Numbered from the stretch's first letter, positions 36,560 through 45,386 are shown. The stretch: 64,000 nucleotides of DNA from Methylocystis sp. KS32 (GCA_002862095.1 PHSQ01000001.1:558001-622000); one strand, 5' to 3'. Translations and numbers: made by a program. Notes: generated by a model from the sequence alone, not told the origin.

Positions 36560-37675
36560 TCAGCCGCCGTCGATTTGATCGGATTGAAGGAGGGGTAGAA
36601 CGACGCGAAACGCCGCGCCTGCTCCCGGCTTGGAATCTATCGTCAATTTGCCCCGGTGGCGCAGGACGATGTGCTTGACGATCGCAAGGCCAAGGCCCGT
36701 GCCGCCTTTCGAACGGCTTTTGCCGGCGTCCACCCGATAAAAACGTTCCGTCAGGCGCGGGATATGCGCTGGAGCGATCCCGGGACCGTGATCGCGCACG
36801 GTGAAAACCGCGACGGCGCCATAGCCGCGCAGGGAAATCTCCACGAGAGCGGCCGCGTCTCCGGCCGGCCGGCCATATTTTATAGCGTTTTCCACCAGGT
36901 TTTCGACCACCCGCGCGAGTTCGTCGCGATCGCCCGGCACGATCACATTGGGCGCGAGGTTGGATTCGATCGAGAGGCCGCTTTCCTCAGCCATGGGAGC
37001 AAGGGTGTCGCAAATATGGGCGACCAGCATGGTGAGGTCGACCGGCGTGTCGGGTCGCAAATGCAAATGCTGCTCGATGCGCGACAAGGACAGCAGATCG
37101 TCGACCAGACGGGCCATGCGCTGGGCTTGCTCCCGCATGATGCCGAGAAAGCGCTCTCGGGCCTTGGGATCGTCGCGAGCGGGCCCCTGCAGCGTCTCGA
37201 CGAAGCCGAGAAGCGAAGCCAGGGGGGTGCGCAGTTCGTGACTTGCGTTGGCGATGAAGTCGACCCGCATCCGCTCGACCCGGCGCGCCTCGGTGAGGTC
37301 GCGCAGGCTGATCACCGCGGCCGGCTCATAGCCGGCAAGACGCAAGGGAGCGAGATGCGCCTCGAACCAGCATTCGACCGGCTGCCGCTCCACCCACAAA
37401 ACCTTTTCCGCTCCGCCCCCAACGAGAATGCGATCGAGCGCGTCCAGCACGTCCGGGGATCGCAGGCTGCGGGCGAGGGGTTCGCCCAGACGCAGCGAGG
37501 GCAACACGGACAGCGCGGCGGGGTTCGCCGCGACGGCGTGCGCCTCGGCGTCAATGACGAAGATCGCTTCCGGCAAAGCGTCGATCATCGCGCCAAGCAA
37601 AGGATCGTTCTGGCAGAGCTTGGCGCCCTCGAGCATCGAGCCCGGCTGCTCTCCCTTCTTCGCCGGCGCGATCAT
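36560..37675 (-). CDS. phoR: PhoR-like sensor histidine kinase
   Basis: A 371-residue HisKA kinase: PAS domain at about 25-130 (PEAIFVIDAEAHAVAANPAA), H-box NASHELRTPL with H146, N-box NLVENAIKYG, and G-boxes DHGPGIAP and KGGTGLGLAIV. The arrangement and sequence fit PhoR of Rhizobiales, which phosphorylates PhoB, but no N-terminal membrane segment is present in this frame. The ATG at 37675 overlaps the stop of the upstream flippase-like gene (ATGA), so it is co-translated with it and is separated from phoB by nearly 6 kb. The name is likely, not certain. Confidence 0.8.
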   Translation of the reverse strand: MIAPAKKGEQPGSMLEGAKLCQNDPLLGAMIDALPEAIFVIDAEAHAVAANPAALSVLPSLRLGEPLARSLRSPDVLDALDRILVGGGAEKVLWVERQPVECWFEAHLAPLRLAGYEPAAVISLRDLTEARRVERMRVDFIANASHELRTPLASLLGFVETLQGPARDDPKARERFLGIMREQAQRMARLVDDLLSLSRIEQHLHLRPDTPVDLTMLVAHICDTLAPMAEESGLSIESNLAPNVIVPGDRDELARVVENLVENAIKYGRPAGDAAALVEISLRGYGAVAVFTVRDHGPGIAPAHIPRLTERFYRVDAGKSRSKGGTGLGLAIVKHIVLRHRGKLTIDSKPGAGAAFRVVLPLLQSDQIDGG

Positions 37676-38709
37676 GGCGTGCTTCGCCGTTCTGGGTTTT
37701 TGAAAAAACAGACGCACGCCTCCACCCACGAGTTGACGCCGCCCTGGCTTGCGACGAGCGCGAGCGAGGCGGCGAATGGAATGAGATAATAAATCGCGCG
37801 AAACAACAACAGCGCCGCGAGCAGCGCCTCCTGCGAGGGCGCCGGGACAGCGCCGAGCATCGCGGCTTCGAACACGCCGACGCCGCCAGGAGAGTGGCTG
37901 ATCGCTCCGAGCAAAGCCGCGAAAACATAGATCGCGGCGAAAGCGGGGAATCCGAGAGCCTGGCTTTCCGGCGGCAAAAGCGCGTAAAGCGCGGCGGCGG
38001 CGCAACCGATGTCGGCGACCCCGAGCATAAATTGAACGATCGTTGCGCCAAGGCCGGGCAACTCGATCTCGCGGCCGAGAAAACGCAGCTTGCGCCGCGC
38101 CTGCATGAGCCATGCGCCATAGGCCGCGACCGCCGCAAGCAGGAGGACGCCGAAGAATAAATTCGCAATGGCGGGGAGTTGGTCGATCCGCGCCAGCGGC
38201 GCCGCGGCCGTAATCAGCCCAAGGCTGAGCAGACCGGCCATGCCAAGCCAGAAGGTCAGGCTGGCGATGAAAGTGATCGCCGCGATCTGGCTCGCCGTCA
38301 GGGCGACGGCCGCGTAAGCCCAATAACGCATCGCCGCGCCCGTCAGGAGCGGAAAACCAAGCGTGAAGGAAAATGCGTTGGAGGTGAAGGACGCCAGCGC
38401 CACGGCCGCAACGGGAGCCCGCGCGCCGATCTGGCGCAGGGCGGCGAAATCATATCCTGTGAGCGCGAGATATGAAAAAGCCGTGAAGAGCAGCGCCTCG
38501 CCTGCCGTGGCGCCGCGCGTTTGCGCCAGAGCGGCGGCGAGGTCGGCGAATCGCAATTGCGCCAGGGCGCGGCCCATGGTGAAAGCCGCAAGGCTGAAAA
38601 CAATCACGCTGATCGCGCCCCCAAGCAGGGCGGCCGCGCCCTGCGGCGGCTTTTGCGGGAACTTTCGCGCAAGCGCCGATAGCACCGATAAATCAGGCGT
38701 TTCGCGCAT
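37672..38709 (-). CDS. Lysylphosphatidylglycerol synthase/flippase-like membrane protein (UPF0104/YbhN type)
   Basis: A 345-residue protein with about eight to nine predicted membrane segments (first near 25-46), matching the N-terminal flippase region of MprF without the cytosolic aminoacyl-transferase domain. The conserved HSPGGVGVFEAAML block near 270-283 is characteristic of the family. In other bacteria such short forms move lipids or lipid-linked precursors. It forms a two-gene unit with phoR (4-nt overlap). Confidence 0.85.
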   Translation of the reverse strand: MRETPDLSVLSALARKFPQKPPQGAAALLGGAISVIVFSLAAFTMGRALAQLRFADLAAALAQTRGATAGEALLFTAFSYLALTGYDFAALRQIGARAPVAAVALASFTSNAFSFTLGFPLLTGAAMRYWAYAAVALTASQIAAITFIASLTFWLGMAGLLSLGLITAAAPLARIDQLPAIANLFFGVLLLAAVAAYGAWLMQARRKLRFLGREIELPGLGATIVQFMLGVADIGCAAAALYALLPPESQALGFPAFAAIYVFAALLGAISHSPGGVGVFEAAMLGAVPAPSQEALLAALLLFRAIYYLIPFAASLALVASQGGVNSWVEACVCFFKNPERRSTP

Positions 38710-38869
38710 ATTTTTTCCTTCTTCCGAGCGCCGCGCGACGCCCTTGAAGATATCGCGCAGAGCCTTGGCGCCGGACGGAGCGATGCTCGCGCCCGATCGA
38801 CGCTGGCGCGACTTTCCTGCTCAAAGCATGACAGGATAATGACGATTTTGGCGGAATCGTCCGCGAAAC

Positions 38870-40447
38870 TCAAAACAGCCCATGCATGAACCAGCGCGCA
38901 TGAGCGCATTCCTCGCCGAGCAATCCTTCCCGATAAATCCAGAAGCGGCGCCCCTTGCTGTCGACGATGTTGAAATAATCGCGGGTGAAGGCGTCTTTCG
39001 GCGCGCGCCACCAGGGCGGCGCGATGCGCTCCGGCCCTTCGAAAGCGACGGTCTCGTGCAAAGCGCGCCGCCAGCGAAAACGCAGCGGCGGACCATCGGG
39101 CGAGGACGCCATCGCCTCGATGGGTTCGGGTTGTTCGAACAGCCTCGCCGGACGCGAGGGCGTCGGAAAAACACCGTCCCGTGATGCGGGAGACCGGTCC
39201 GGCGGGCTAGAAGGGGAGGGTTCGGGATAGCCGGCCGGAATGGCGGCGATCGCGAATTCAGGCAAATGAGCCTCCTGCGAATAAAGGCGCAGCACGCGAC
39301 GCAGCCCCAGCCGGGCTCCGAGCCTGTCGACGAGATCGGCGAGGTCGGGCGCGTCCAGGGCGGGGTGGGACGATTCATCATCTTCGAAGCCGAGCGGTCG
39401 CTGTTCGTCCCCCATCCGCTCGACCACATTCGCGCAAAGGCGCATCACGTCGAAGCCGTAACCCGTGTCGAGCCCGTCTTCGCCAAGCCGGGCGAGACGC
39501 TCGCGCAGCAGCGCGATTATGCGGACCGGATCGCGCAAAGGCCGGCTTGTTCTGGCCTTCACCCGCCTGACCGCGCCGTCGACGCGATAAAAGACCGCCT
39601 CCAACTCCCGCGCTCCGACGCCCTCGCGCTCCAGCGACGGCCGCAATTCGGCCGCGAGACGTTCGAGCGTCGCCTCGATGTCCGAAAGGCGCGTCAATCC
39701 ATCGGGAAAACGCCGCTCCGACATATAGGCCGGGGCCTCGAAACGCGGCGTGATTGGGTCGCGGATGCGGCAGGTGAGCGCGTCCAGCCGCGTCAGCGCC
39801 ACTTCGCCAAAACGCGCGGCCAGGGGCGCGCGCGGGCGGACCATTAGATCGCCGACGCGGCGCAAGCCGGCGCGGGCCAGCGCCGCCAAAGCGGCCTCGG
39901 GGAGCGAGAGGGCGGCGACCGGCAATTTCGCCGCCGCGGCGTCTATCTCTTCCGGCAATGCCTGCGCCGGAACGATCCGCAAATCGGAAAAGCGGGCCAG
40001 AGCCCGGGCCAGCGTCGGCCCCGGCGCCAGAGCCGTCCGGGCGCAAAAGCCCTGAACCGCGAGGCGGCGCTCGATCTCGTCGAGCAGGCTGGCCTCGCCG
40101 CCAAAAAGCCGCGCCACGCCGGTCACGTCCAGCATCACGCCATCGGGCGCGTCGAGCGCGGCCAGGGGCGTGAAACGGCGATGCCAGTCGGCGATGGCCT
40201 CCAGCATGGCGGCGTCGGCGAGAGGGTCGTTTTCTTCCAGCGCAAGGGCGGGATGAAGCCCGCGGGCGTCGGCGACCGCGATGCCGGGGAAAAGCCCCCG
40301 TTTTTGCGCGGAGGCGTTGACCGCGACGATGCGCTCCGCGCCCTTGATCTTGCGCCAGAGCGCGAAAGGCGGCTTAGCCGAGCCGCCGCGCTGGCGCAAA
40401 ATCCGGTCGGTCGGCAGCCGGGGCAGGAACACGCTCAGAAAGCGCAT
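38870..40447 (-). CDS. imuB: ImuB, Y-family polymerase-like SOS mutagenesis protein
   Basis: A 525-residue DinB/UmuC-fold protein lacking normal polymerase activity, which brings ImuA and the error-prone polymerase DnaE2 to the beta clamp. It begins with the family sequence MRFLSVFLPRLPTDR (ATG at 40447), has the DAPDGVMLDVTGVARLFGGE palm region near 110-130, and ends with the long ImuB C-terminal extension (FNIVDSKGRRFWIYREG). The start lies 74 nt inside the end of imuA. dnaE2 is not within the window. Confidence 0.93.
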   Translation of the reverse strand: MRFLSVFLPRLPTDRILRQRGGSAKPPFALWRKIKGAERIVAVNASAQKRGLFPGIAVADARGLHPALALEENDPLADAAMLEAIADWHRRFTPLAALDAPDGVMLDVTGVARLFGGEASLLDEIERRLAVQGFCARTALAPGPTLARALARFSDLRIVPAQALPEEIDAAAAKLPVAALSLPEAALAALARAGLRRVGDLMVRPRAPLAARFGEVALTRLDALTCRIRDPITPRFEAPAYMSERRFPDGLTRLSDIEATLERLAAELRPSLEREGVGARELEAVFYRVDGAVRRVKARTSRPLRDPVRIIALLRERLARLGEDGLDTGYGFDVMRLCANVVERMGDEQRPLGFEDDESSHPALDAPDLADLVDRLGARLGLRRVLRLYSQEAHLPEFAIAAIPAGYPEPSPSSPPDRSPASRDGVFPTPSRPARLFEQPEPIEAMASSPDGPPLRFRWRRALHETVAFEGPERIAPPWWRAPKDAFTRDYFNIVDSKGRRFWIYREGLLGEECAHARWFMHGLF

Positions 40448-41225
40448 GACGAAAGGCGGTTTTCTCGGGGTCAAAGGAAATATCGCGCCAGGCCAAGGGA
40501 TCGAAAGCGCTAAAGAAGCCCGCGCGCGCCTTGACGACGCGCAGCCGCCAGCCGAGCGGACCGGGCGTCTCGAGAGGCGGGCGCTGGCCCGGCGCCTTCG
40601 ATAAAGGCGGCGGCCGCGCGGCGATCTCGAAACGCAACTGGGCCGCGCTGTTCAACTTTCCGGCCTCGCCGCAAAGGCGTAGCAGGAGCAGCAGGGCGGA
40701 GCCGCCGCCGCGTCGCGCCGCCAGCAGCAGTCGGCGCGAGGCGGAAAGATCATAGGCGCGAGGCGCGATCCAACTTTCGGCGACGACGGCCGCAGCCCGA
40801 CTTTTCAGCGCCTCCTCCATCGCCCAGAGAGTTTCGGAGGGCCCGCGCGTGCGCACGAAAATCAGCCGGGAAAGATCAAGGCCCAACGCCTCCAGCCCCT
40901 TGCCATAGGGCAGGCCGATTTCGCGCGCCGCCATGTCCTCGCTGATCCAGACGGCGCCGGCGCGGGGGCGCTCGGCGCTCGCCCGCAAGGCGAGGGCGCA
41001 GGCGAAGCCCGCCGCCGCGCCGCAGTCGCGCGGGCGGGCGGGAACTATCTCGTTCAGCCCGCCTCTCGAAAAATTTTGCGACAAACATTCGAGGGAGTCC
41101 CGCGGTGGAAAAGCCGAAAAGGAGGCAAGTTCCCTTTCGGCCGGCGCGCCGGCGCCTTGCGCCTCTATGGCGGCGATGCGCCGGCGCAAAAAGAGAATGC
41201 GTTCGGAAACGCTGTTCCGCATCAT
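40374..41225 (-). CDS. imuA: ImuA, RecA-like SOS mutagenesis protein
   Basis: A 283-residue RecA/SulA-like protein that works with ImuB and DnaE2 in damage-induced mutagenesis. It starts at the tandem ATG (41225/41222) with AGGA upstream and shows the FSRGGLNEIVPARPRDCGAA region near residues 43-62 and ISEDMAAREIGLPYGKGLEALGLD near 95-118. A LexA box lies 16 nt upstream of the start. The frame is open back to 41507 but crosses the promoter. A decayed duplicate of its first codons lies at 43448-43502. Confidence 0.9.
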   Translation of the reverse strand: MMRNSVSERILFLRRRIAAIEAQGAGAPAERELASFSAFPPRDSLECLSQNFSRGGLNEIVPARPRDCGAAAGFACALALRASAERPRAGAVWISEDMAAREIGLPYGKGLEALGLDLSRLIFVRTRGPSETLWAMEEALKSRAAAVVAESWIAPRAYDLSASRRLLLAARRGGGSALLLLLRLCGEAGKLNSAAQLRFEIAARPPPLSKAPGQRPPLETPGPLGWRLRVVKARAGFFSAFDPLAWRDISFDPEKTAFRHALSERVPAPAADRPDFAPARRLG

Positions 41226-41240
41226 CGAGTCTTGTCCTAT

Positions 41241-41255
41241 GTTCTCTTTATGTTC
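41241..41255 (-). promoter_or_regulatory. LexA (SOS) box of imuAB
   Basis: GTTC-N7-GTTC at 41241-41255 (GTTC TCTTTAT GTTC on the plus strand), the direct-repeat LexA operator of alphaproteobacteria, placed just upstream of imuA. Confidence 0.88.
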
Positions 41256-41491
41256 TATGCTGGAATCGTTAAGAGAAAGAGTCAAGCGGCGCGAGACGGC
41301 GACGTTTGTTCTGGGCGGCGCTTCAACTTCTCGGCAAAAGCGATCAAAATCATTGGTGGCCGGGTAAGATCGTTTTGACAGATCCGGCCTTCGGTAATTG
41401 CGACAACCCTCGATTGAAGCTACGCCACCCAAATCGACATGATCAAACCAGTTGGCGCGCCCTTTTTCCATCCCCGCCACGAGAGGTTTCA

Positions 41492-43171
41492 ATGCATTCA
41501 ATTTCACCTAAATCTCTTGTTGTCTCGATGGCGCTTGTCGTCTCGGCGCCGATCACCGCCCAGGCATGTCCCGCGCTCTGGAGCGCTGCGACGATCTATG
41601 CGGCGCCAGGCGCGCAAGTGAGTGAAAACGGCCTTATCTATCGCAACAATTGGTGGACGCAGGGCCAGGATCCGGCGACGAACAATGGTCCTTATCCAGG
41701 CTCCGGGGAGCCATGGACATTGATCGGCTCATGCTCGAGCTGCGCTTCCGCGCCTCCGACGCCCACAGGTCTCGCGGCGTCCGGCACGACGAGTTCGACG
41801 ACGACGTTGAGCTGGAGCGCGGTCACGGTTCCCGTCTGCACGGTCACCGGCTATCAGGTTTATCAAAACGGCGTGTCGATTGGCGTGGTCCCCGGCGCGA
41901 GCGCGGCGATTTCCAATCTGACGGCGGCGACGAGCTACAGTTTCGCTGTCGCGGCGGTGGATTCCTATGGCGTTTCAGCACGGACGCAGGCGATCGCCGT
42001 GACGACCGGCGGCGGAGGGTCAAGCCAAAGCACAGGCGCCATTGAATTCCATCTGCTCCTCGGAGCGGGAAGCGCGCAGGACTCGCTCACCCTCAAGGGC
42101 GGCAACTACGACGACCTCATCATATCGAACACGATCGCCGGCGTGATGTATGCGCATCTCGTCAGAGAAGGCTATCCGGGAGTCCAGTTCAACGACGATT
42201 ATCTTGTCGGTTCGATCTTCGGGCAGTTGCTGCAGGAGAACATCGAAACGCAGCTTTATCAGGCGGCCTCCTCACTGCTTGATCCGTCGCCGCTTCAGCA
42301 GGCCGTGATGGGCATGGGCCAAGGCGGACCGTATCAGATCAACAACTACGCGGTTGATCTCGTCTCGGGCACTTATACGCCGCAGGGGCATTCGCTCATT
42401 AACTATGTGGCGATCCAGAAGAACATCGGCTTCACGATGGCTGACGCCGCGACCCAATACGCCAAGCCGACGCCGGCGTCCTTCAACAATAAATATTATG
42501 GCCCCATGCTGCCGGCCATTTTCCACTACAATGACATGGTAGCGCTTTCCATCACCGGCAAAGGCGTCGGCGGCTGGGTCACCCCCTGGGAGCCAGCTTA
42601 CGACAACGCGCTCCAAAACTTCATTTCGCTTCCGAACAACTTTCTCGACGTGATTTTGAACGTCGCCTACAACCAAGGCTATTATGGCGGCCTCGTCGCC
42701 AATTACAGCCAGATAGGCGCGACCGCGACGGCGGCGACCGTCGCCTCGATCAATTCCTACAACCAAGTTTGGGGCAATCAGAACAGCTACGCGCAATATC
42801 CCTATCAGGTCCATTATTATCTCGATCAACTATACGATAATCCGGTTCCGACGACCGGCCCCACCGTCATGACGACGCCGCAGAACCACGTCGTCTTCGG
42901 CATGACCGCGCTTGCGCAGGTGTTTTCCTTGGTCGCGCAGACGCTTTCCTATTCCGACGGGACCACGCCGGCGCAATTCTTCACCGCCGGCCAGGCGGCG
43001 GCCGCCTTCTCGGCGGCCCTGACGAAAAACGCCGTTGCCCCAACAGCCACGCTGGATTTGAGCAACGCCTCCTCTCGCGCTGTGATCTTCGCGGTCATCG
43101 ACACCGCGCTATCCAGCCTGGAAAAGGCGGTCGGCATGCAATTCAACGCCACAACGACGGCGCAACTCTAA
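41492..43171 (+). CDS. Secreted CBM5/12-FN3 protein with unknown C-terminal domain
   Basis: A 559-residue exported protein. Signal peptide at residues 1-25 (cleavage near TAQA); a chitin-binding CBM5/12 module at about 27-84 with the marks NGLIYRNNWWTQGQDP and PWTLIGSC; a fibronectin type III domain at about 90-175 (TPTGLAASG to TQAIAVTT); a Gly/Ser linker; and a C-terminal domain (about 185-559) with repeated motifs such as GMGQGGPYQINNYAVDL and PMLPAIFHYNDMVAL. The C-terminal domain may be catalytic, perhaps a lysozyme-like or chitosanase-like hydrolase, but I cannot assign it. GAGAGG precedes ATG at 41492. It sits between imuA and a decayed imuA 5' copy, so the gene looks inserted. Confidence 0.85.
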   Translation: MHSISPKSLVVSMALVVSAPITAQACPALWSAATIYAAPGAQVSENGLIYRNNWWTQGQDPATNNGPYPGSGEPWTLIGSCSSCASAPPTPTGLAASGTTSSTTTLSWSAVTVPVCTVTGYQVYQNGVSIGVVPGASAAISNLTAATSYSFAVAAVDSYGVSARTQAIAVTTGGGGSSQSTGAIEFHLLLGAGSAQDSLTLKGGNYDDLIISNTIAGVMYAHLVREGYPGVQFNDDYLVGSIFGQLLQENIETQLYQAASSLLDPSPLQQAVMGMGQGGPYQINNYAVDLVSGTYTPQGHSLINYVAIQKNIGFTMADAATQYAKPTPASFNNKYYGPMLPAIFHYNDMVALSITGKGVGGWVTPWEPAYDNALQNFISLPNNFLDVILNVAYNQGYYGGLVANYSQIGATATAATVASINSYNQVWGNQNSYAQYPYQVHYYLDQLYDNPVPTTGPTVMTTPQNHVVFGMTALAQVFSLVAQTLSYSDGTTPAQFFTAGQAAAAFSAALTKNAVAPTATLDLSNASSRAVIFAVIDTALSSLEKAVGMQFNATTTAQL

Positions 43172-43447
43172 AGACAGGCCGCTCGTGATCGACAACGATT
43201 GGTCTTGGGCGAGGCGACAGTCCCCGTCGCCCTGAGCGCAGGAGTTGCACGCGACGGCGCCATGACCGGCTTCGGAATGTGGGCGTCGTCGCTGAAAGCA
43301 TAACCTGGCCGTGGTCGATCGTCTCGATAGCGACCGAACGGCGTTCAGACATGGAGCATGCCGGACCCAAAGGCGATCCATGTTCAGCAGTTGTCCAGGC
43401 CCAACGAGAGAAAAGCGGACGCATGCGAATATCTACAGCCGATTCCG

Positions 43448-43502
43448 CGGCGATGCGCCGGCGCAAAAGGGGAATGCGTTAGTAAACGCTGTTCCTCATC
43501 AA
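43448..43502 (-). pseudogene. Decayed duplicate of the imuA 5' end
   Basis: About 50 of 55 bases match 41170-41224, the first codons of imuA, in the same orientation. Reading from the copied start gives MRNSV then Tyr and a stop, so it is dead. To its right, AAGGAAAAGAGTAAAGCGGC resembles sequence upstream of imuA at 41270-41292, but the stretch with the LexA box is missing. Confidence 0.75.
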
Positions 43503-43619
43503 GGAAAAGAGTAAAGCGGCCCAAAAAACCGCGATAAATTTCTTGTTGTCCGCAATCGAAAAAAATAACAAGCTTACGCACCAATCCCGATTCCGGGGTT
43601 GAATATTTGGAGGCCTTTC
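43503..43619. other. csp1 upstream region
   Basis: Promoter region of the copper-storage gene. CTTGTT (43542-43547) and AACAAG (43567-43572) form an inverted repeat with a 19-nt spacing that could be an operator, but it matches no regulator I can name. Confidence 0.35.
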
Positions 43620-44054
43620 ATGGAACGTCGTGAGTTCATGGCCGCGCTCGGCGTGGTCGCCGCCGCCGCATCGGTTTCGTCCGCCATGGCCGAGGATGGC
43701 GGTAAGCCCGTCCATCACCATCCGCCGAAATATAAAGCCTTGTCAGAAGCCGCCGCCAAATGCGTGGCCGAGGGCAATAATTGCCTGCGCCACTGCTTTG
43801 GCATGTTGTCGATGAACGATTCGAGCATGGCCGAATGCACCAAGCTCTCCTATGACGTGATCGCCGCCTGTAGCGCGCTGGAGACCCTGGCTTCCGTCAA
43901 TTCGAGCTACACGCCCGCCATGGCGAAGGTCGTCGCCGAGATGTGCCTCGCCTGCAACAAGGAATGCGACAAGTTCCCGCAATATGTCGAATGCGTGGAC
44001 ATGGGCGCCTCCTGCAAGGCCTGCGCAGAGGAATGCCATAAGGTCGCAGCGTAA
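43620..44054 (+). CDS. csp1: Copper-storage protein Csp1-type (four-helix bundle)
   Basis: A 144-residue exported protein. The N-terminus MERREFMAALGVVAAAASVS is a Tat signal (R3-R4) with cleavage near SAMA at 21-24. The mature part is helical and cysteine-rich: 12 cysteines at 48, 55, 59, 73, 84, 109, 112, 116, 125, 132, 135 and 139, many in CxxC or CxxxC pairs facing inward in the bundle, plus HHH at 32-34 and several methionines. Csp1 of Methylosinus trichosporium is a Tat-exported tetramer storing many Cu(I) ions for particulate methane monooxygenase; it has 13 cysteines, one more than here. GGAGG lies 4 nt from the ATG, and a strong terminator follows. Confidence 0.92.
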   Translation: MERREFMAALGVVAAAASVSSAMAEDGGKPVHHHPPKYKALSEAAAKCVAEGNNCLRHCFGMLSMNDSSMAECTKLSYDVIAACSALETLASVNSSYTPAMAKVVAEMCLACNKECDKFPQYVECVDMGASCKACAEECHKVAA

Positions 44055-44079
44055 TAACCGCTGCCCCGAAAGCAAATCT

Positions 44080-44109
44080 CCGGGCGGCGGGCGCCGCCCG
44101 GATTTTTTT
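44080..44109 (+). terminator. Intrinsic terminator after csp1
   Basis: CCGGGCGGC (44080-44088), loop GGGC, GCCGCCCGG (44093-44101), then ATTTTTTTA. Strong and immediately after csp1; the end of the convergent NUDIX gene overlaps its tail. Confidence 0.92.
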
Positions 44110-44689
44110 ATTCCCCGGTTCTTCCAAATTTCAGGCCCTTGGCCCTCGCTAGGGCGATAAACAGCAGCCCCACGTGTTGCGCGTGGATCATCTCGCCCGC
44201 GATCGCCATTTCCACCGCCTCGCGCCAGGGCGTCGGCGCGACCACAATGTCCTCGGTTGCGTCAAGATCGAGCTCGCGACGCGGTCTCGCCCCGGTCGCA
44301 AGGAGTATATGCACCCCATTCGTGTGCGACGACGGATTCGGCGACAGGCGGGCGAGATGGGCGAGCGTCGTCGCCACATGGCCAGTTTCCTCCAATAGCT
44401 CGCGCGCGCCGGTGACAAGCGGGTCGTTTTCGCTCGGGTCCATCATGCCGCCGGGAAGCTCCAACGATATTTGGCGAGCGCCATGGCGATATTGGCGCAC
44501 CAGCAGCAAACGATCCTCCTCGTCGAAGGCCGCCACATGGACCCATTCCGGATAGTCCAGAAGATAGAAAGGATCGAGCACGGCGCCACGCTGGGTGACG
44601 CAACGCTCGGCGCGCAGCCTCATCCAAGGCGAGTCGACCAAAACGCGAGGCGAATCCGTGGTCCAGCGCCGCAGGGCGTTTTTACTCAC
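44108..44689 (-). CDS. NUDIX hydrolase
   Basis: A 193-residue NUDIX protein resembling ADP-ribose pyrophosphatases. The Nudix helix reads LPGGMMDPSEND..ARELLEETGH near residues 78-102; the RELLEETG core is intact, although the spacer between the first Glu and RE appears one residue longer than the textbook pattern. The GTG start at 44689 overlaps the stop of the upstream thioredoxin-like gene (GTGA). Substrate not readable. Confidence 0.88.
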   Translation of the reverse strand: MSKNALRRWTTDSPRVLVDSPWMRLRAERCVTQRGAVLDPFYLLDYPEWVHVAAFDEEDRLLLVRQYRHGARQISLELPGGMMDPSENDPLVTGARELLEETGHVATTLAHLARLSPNPSSHTNGVHILLATGARPRRELDLDATEDIVVAPTPWREAVEMAIAGEMIHAQHVGLLFIALARAKGLKFGRTGE

Positions 44690-45345
44690 AAGCGCTGCCC
44701 GCTCACGCCGCGCACGAGAGCCAAAGCCTCCGGCGAATCCCATGCGGCGGGGCCGGAAAGGCGACCGATTTCACAGCCCTGGGCGTCGATGAGATAGCTG
44801 GTCGGTAAGCCCAGAAGCCCGCCATTCTGCCGCAAGCCGAAAAAAACATCGCCCTTGGGGTCGGCGTAAAATTTGAGATTCTTCACCCCGATTTCTTCGA
44901 AAAAGGCCTTCGGCCGGTCCAGTCGGCTGGTGTCGACATTGATGGCGACGATCTCGAATTTGTCGGACCCAGCCGCCTGTTGCAGCCGGTCGAGCGCCGG
45001 CATTTCGGCGCGGCAGGGCGCGCACCAGGTCGCCCAGATGTTGACGAGGGCGACCTTGCCCTTGAAAGCCTCGAGCGTGGTGGGTTTTCCGTCCGGGCCA
45101 TTGAATGCGAGCGCCGGCATCGGTTCGGGATCCTTGGCGGCGGCGAAGGCCGCGACCTCGCCCTTGGCGGTCCCGTCGGCGATCCGCGCGGTCGCGCGCG
45201 CGGCCTCGCATGCGGCGCTGTGCTCTTTCTTGCCGCCTTGGCCGGCCTTCACGTATAGAAAACCTGCGCCCGCGACGAGGGCCGCCGCGGCGATAGCGAA
45301 AGCGCCGCGATAAGAATGTGAAGGCCTGGCCTGTTTTTCGTTCAT
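44686..45345 (-). CDS. tlpA: TlpA-like membrane-anchored thiol-disulfide oxidoreductase
   Basis: A 219-residue protein with one N-terminal membrane anchor (about 14-33) and a periplasmic thioredoxin domain; the active site is WCAPC at 107-111, preceded by the TlpA-typical insertion region and followed by a cis-proline loop in LPTSYLID. In Rhizobiales TlpA reduces cysteines for cytochrome oxidase copper-site maturation. It is divergent from argH, 41 bp apart, and coupled to the NUDIX gene. Confidence 0.9.
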   Translation of the reverse strand: MNEKQARPSHSYRGAFAIAAAALVAGAGFLYVKAGQGGKKEHSAACEAARATARIADGTAKGEVAAFAAAKDPEPMPALAFNGPDGKPTTLEAFKGKVALVNIWATWCAPCRAEMPALDRLQQAAGSDKFEIVAINVDTSRLDRPKAFFEEIGVKNLKFYADPKGDVFFGLRQNGGLLGLPTSYLIDAQGCEIGRLSGPAAWDSPEALALVRGVSGQRL

Positions 45346-45386
45346 TTTGGGCGGATTCCAGATTGCCGAGGGTTCGAAGGGGTCAC

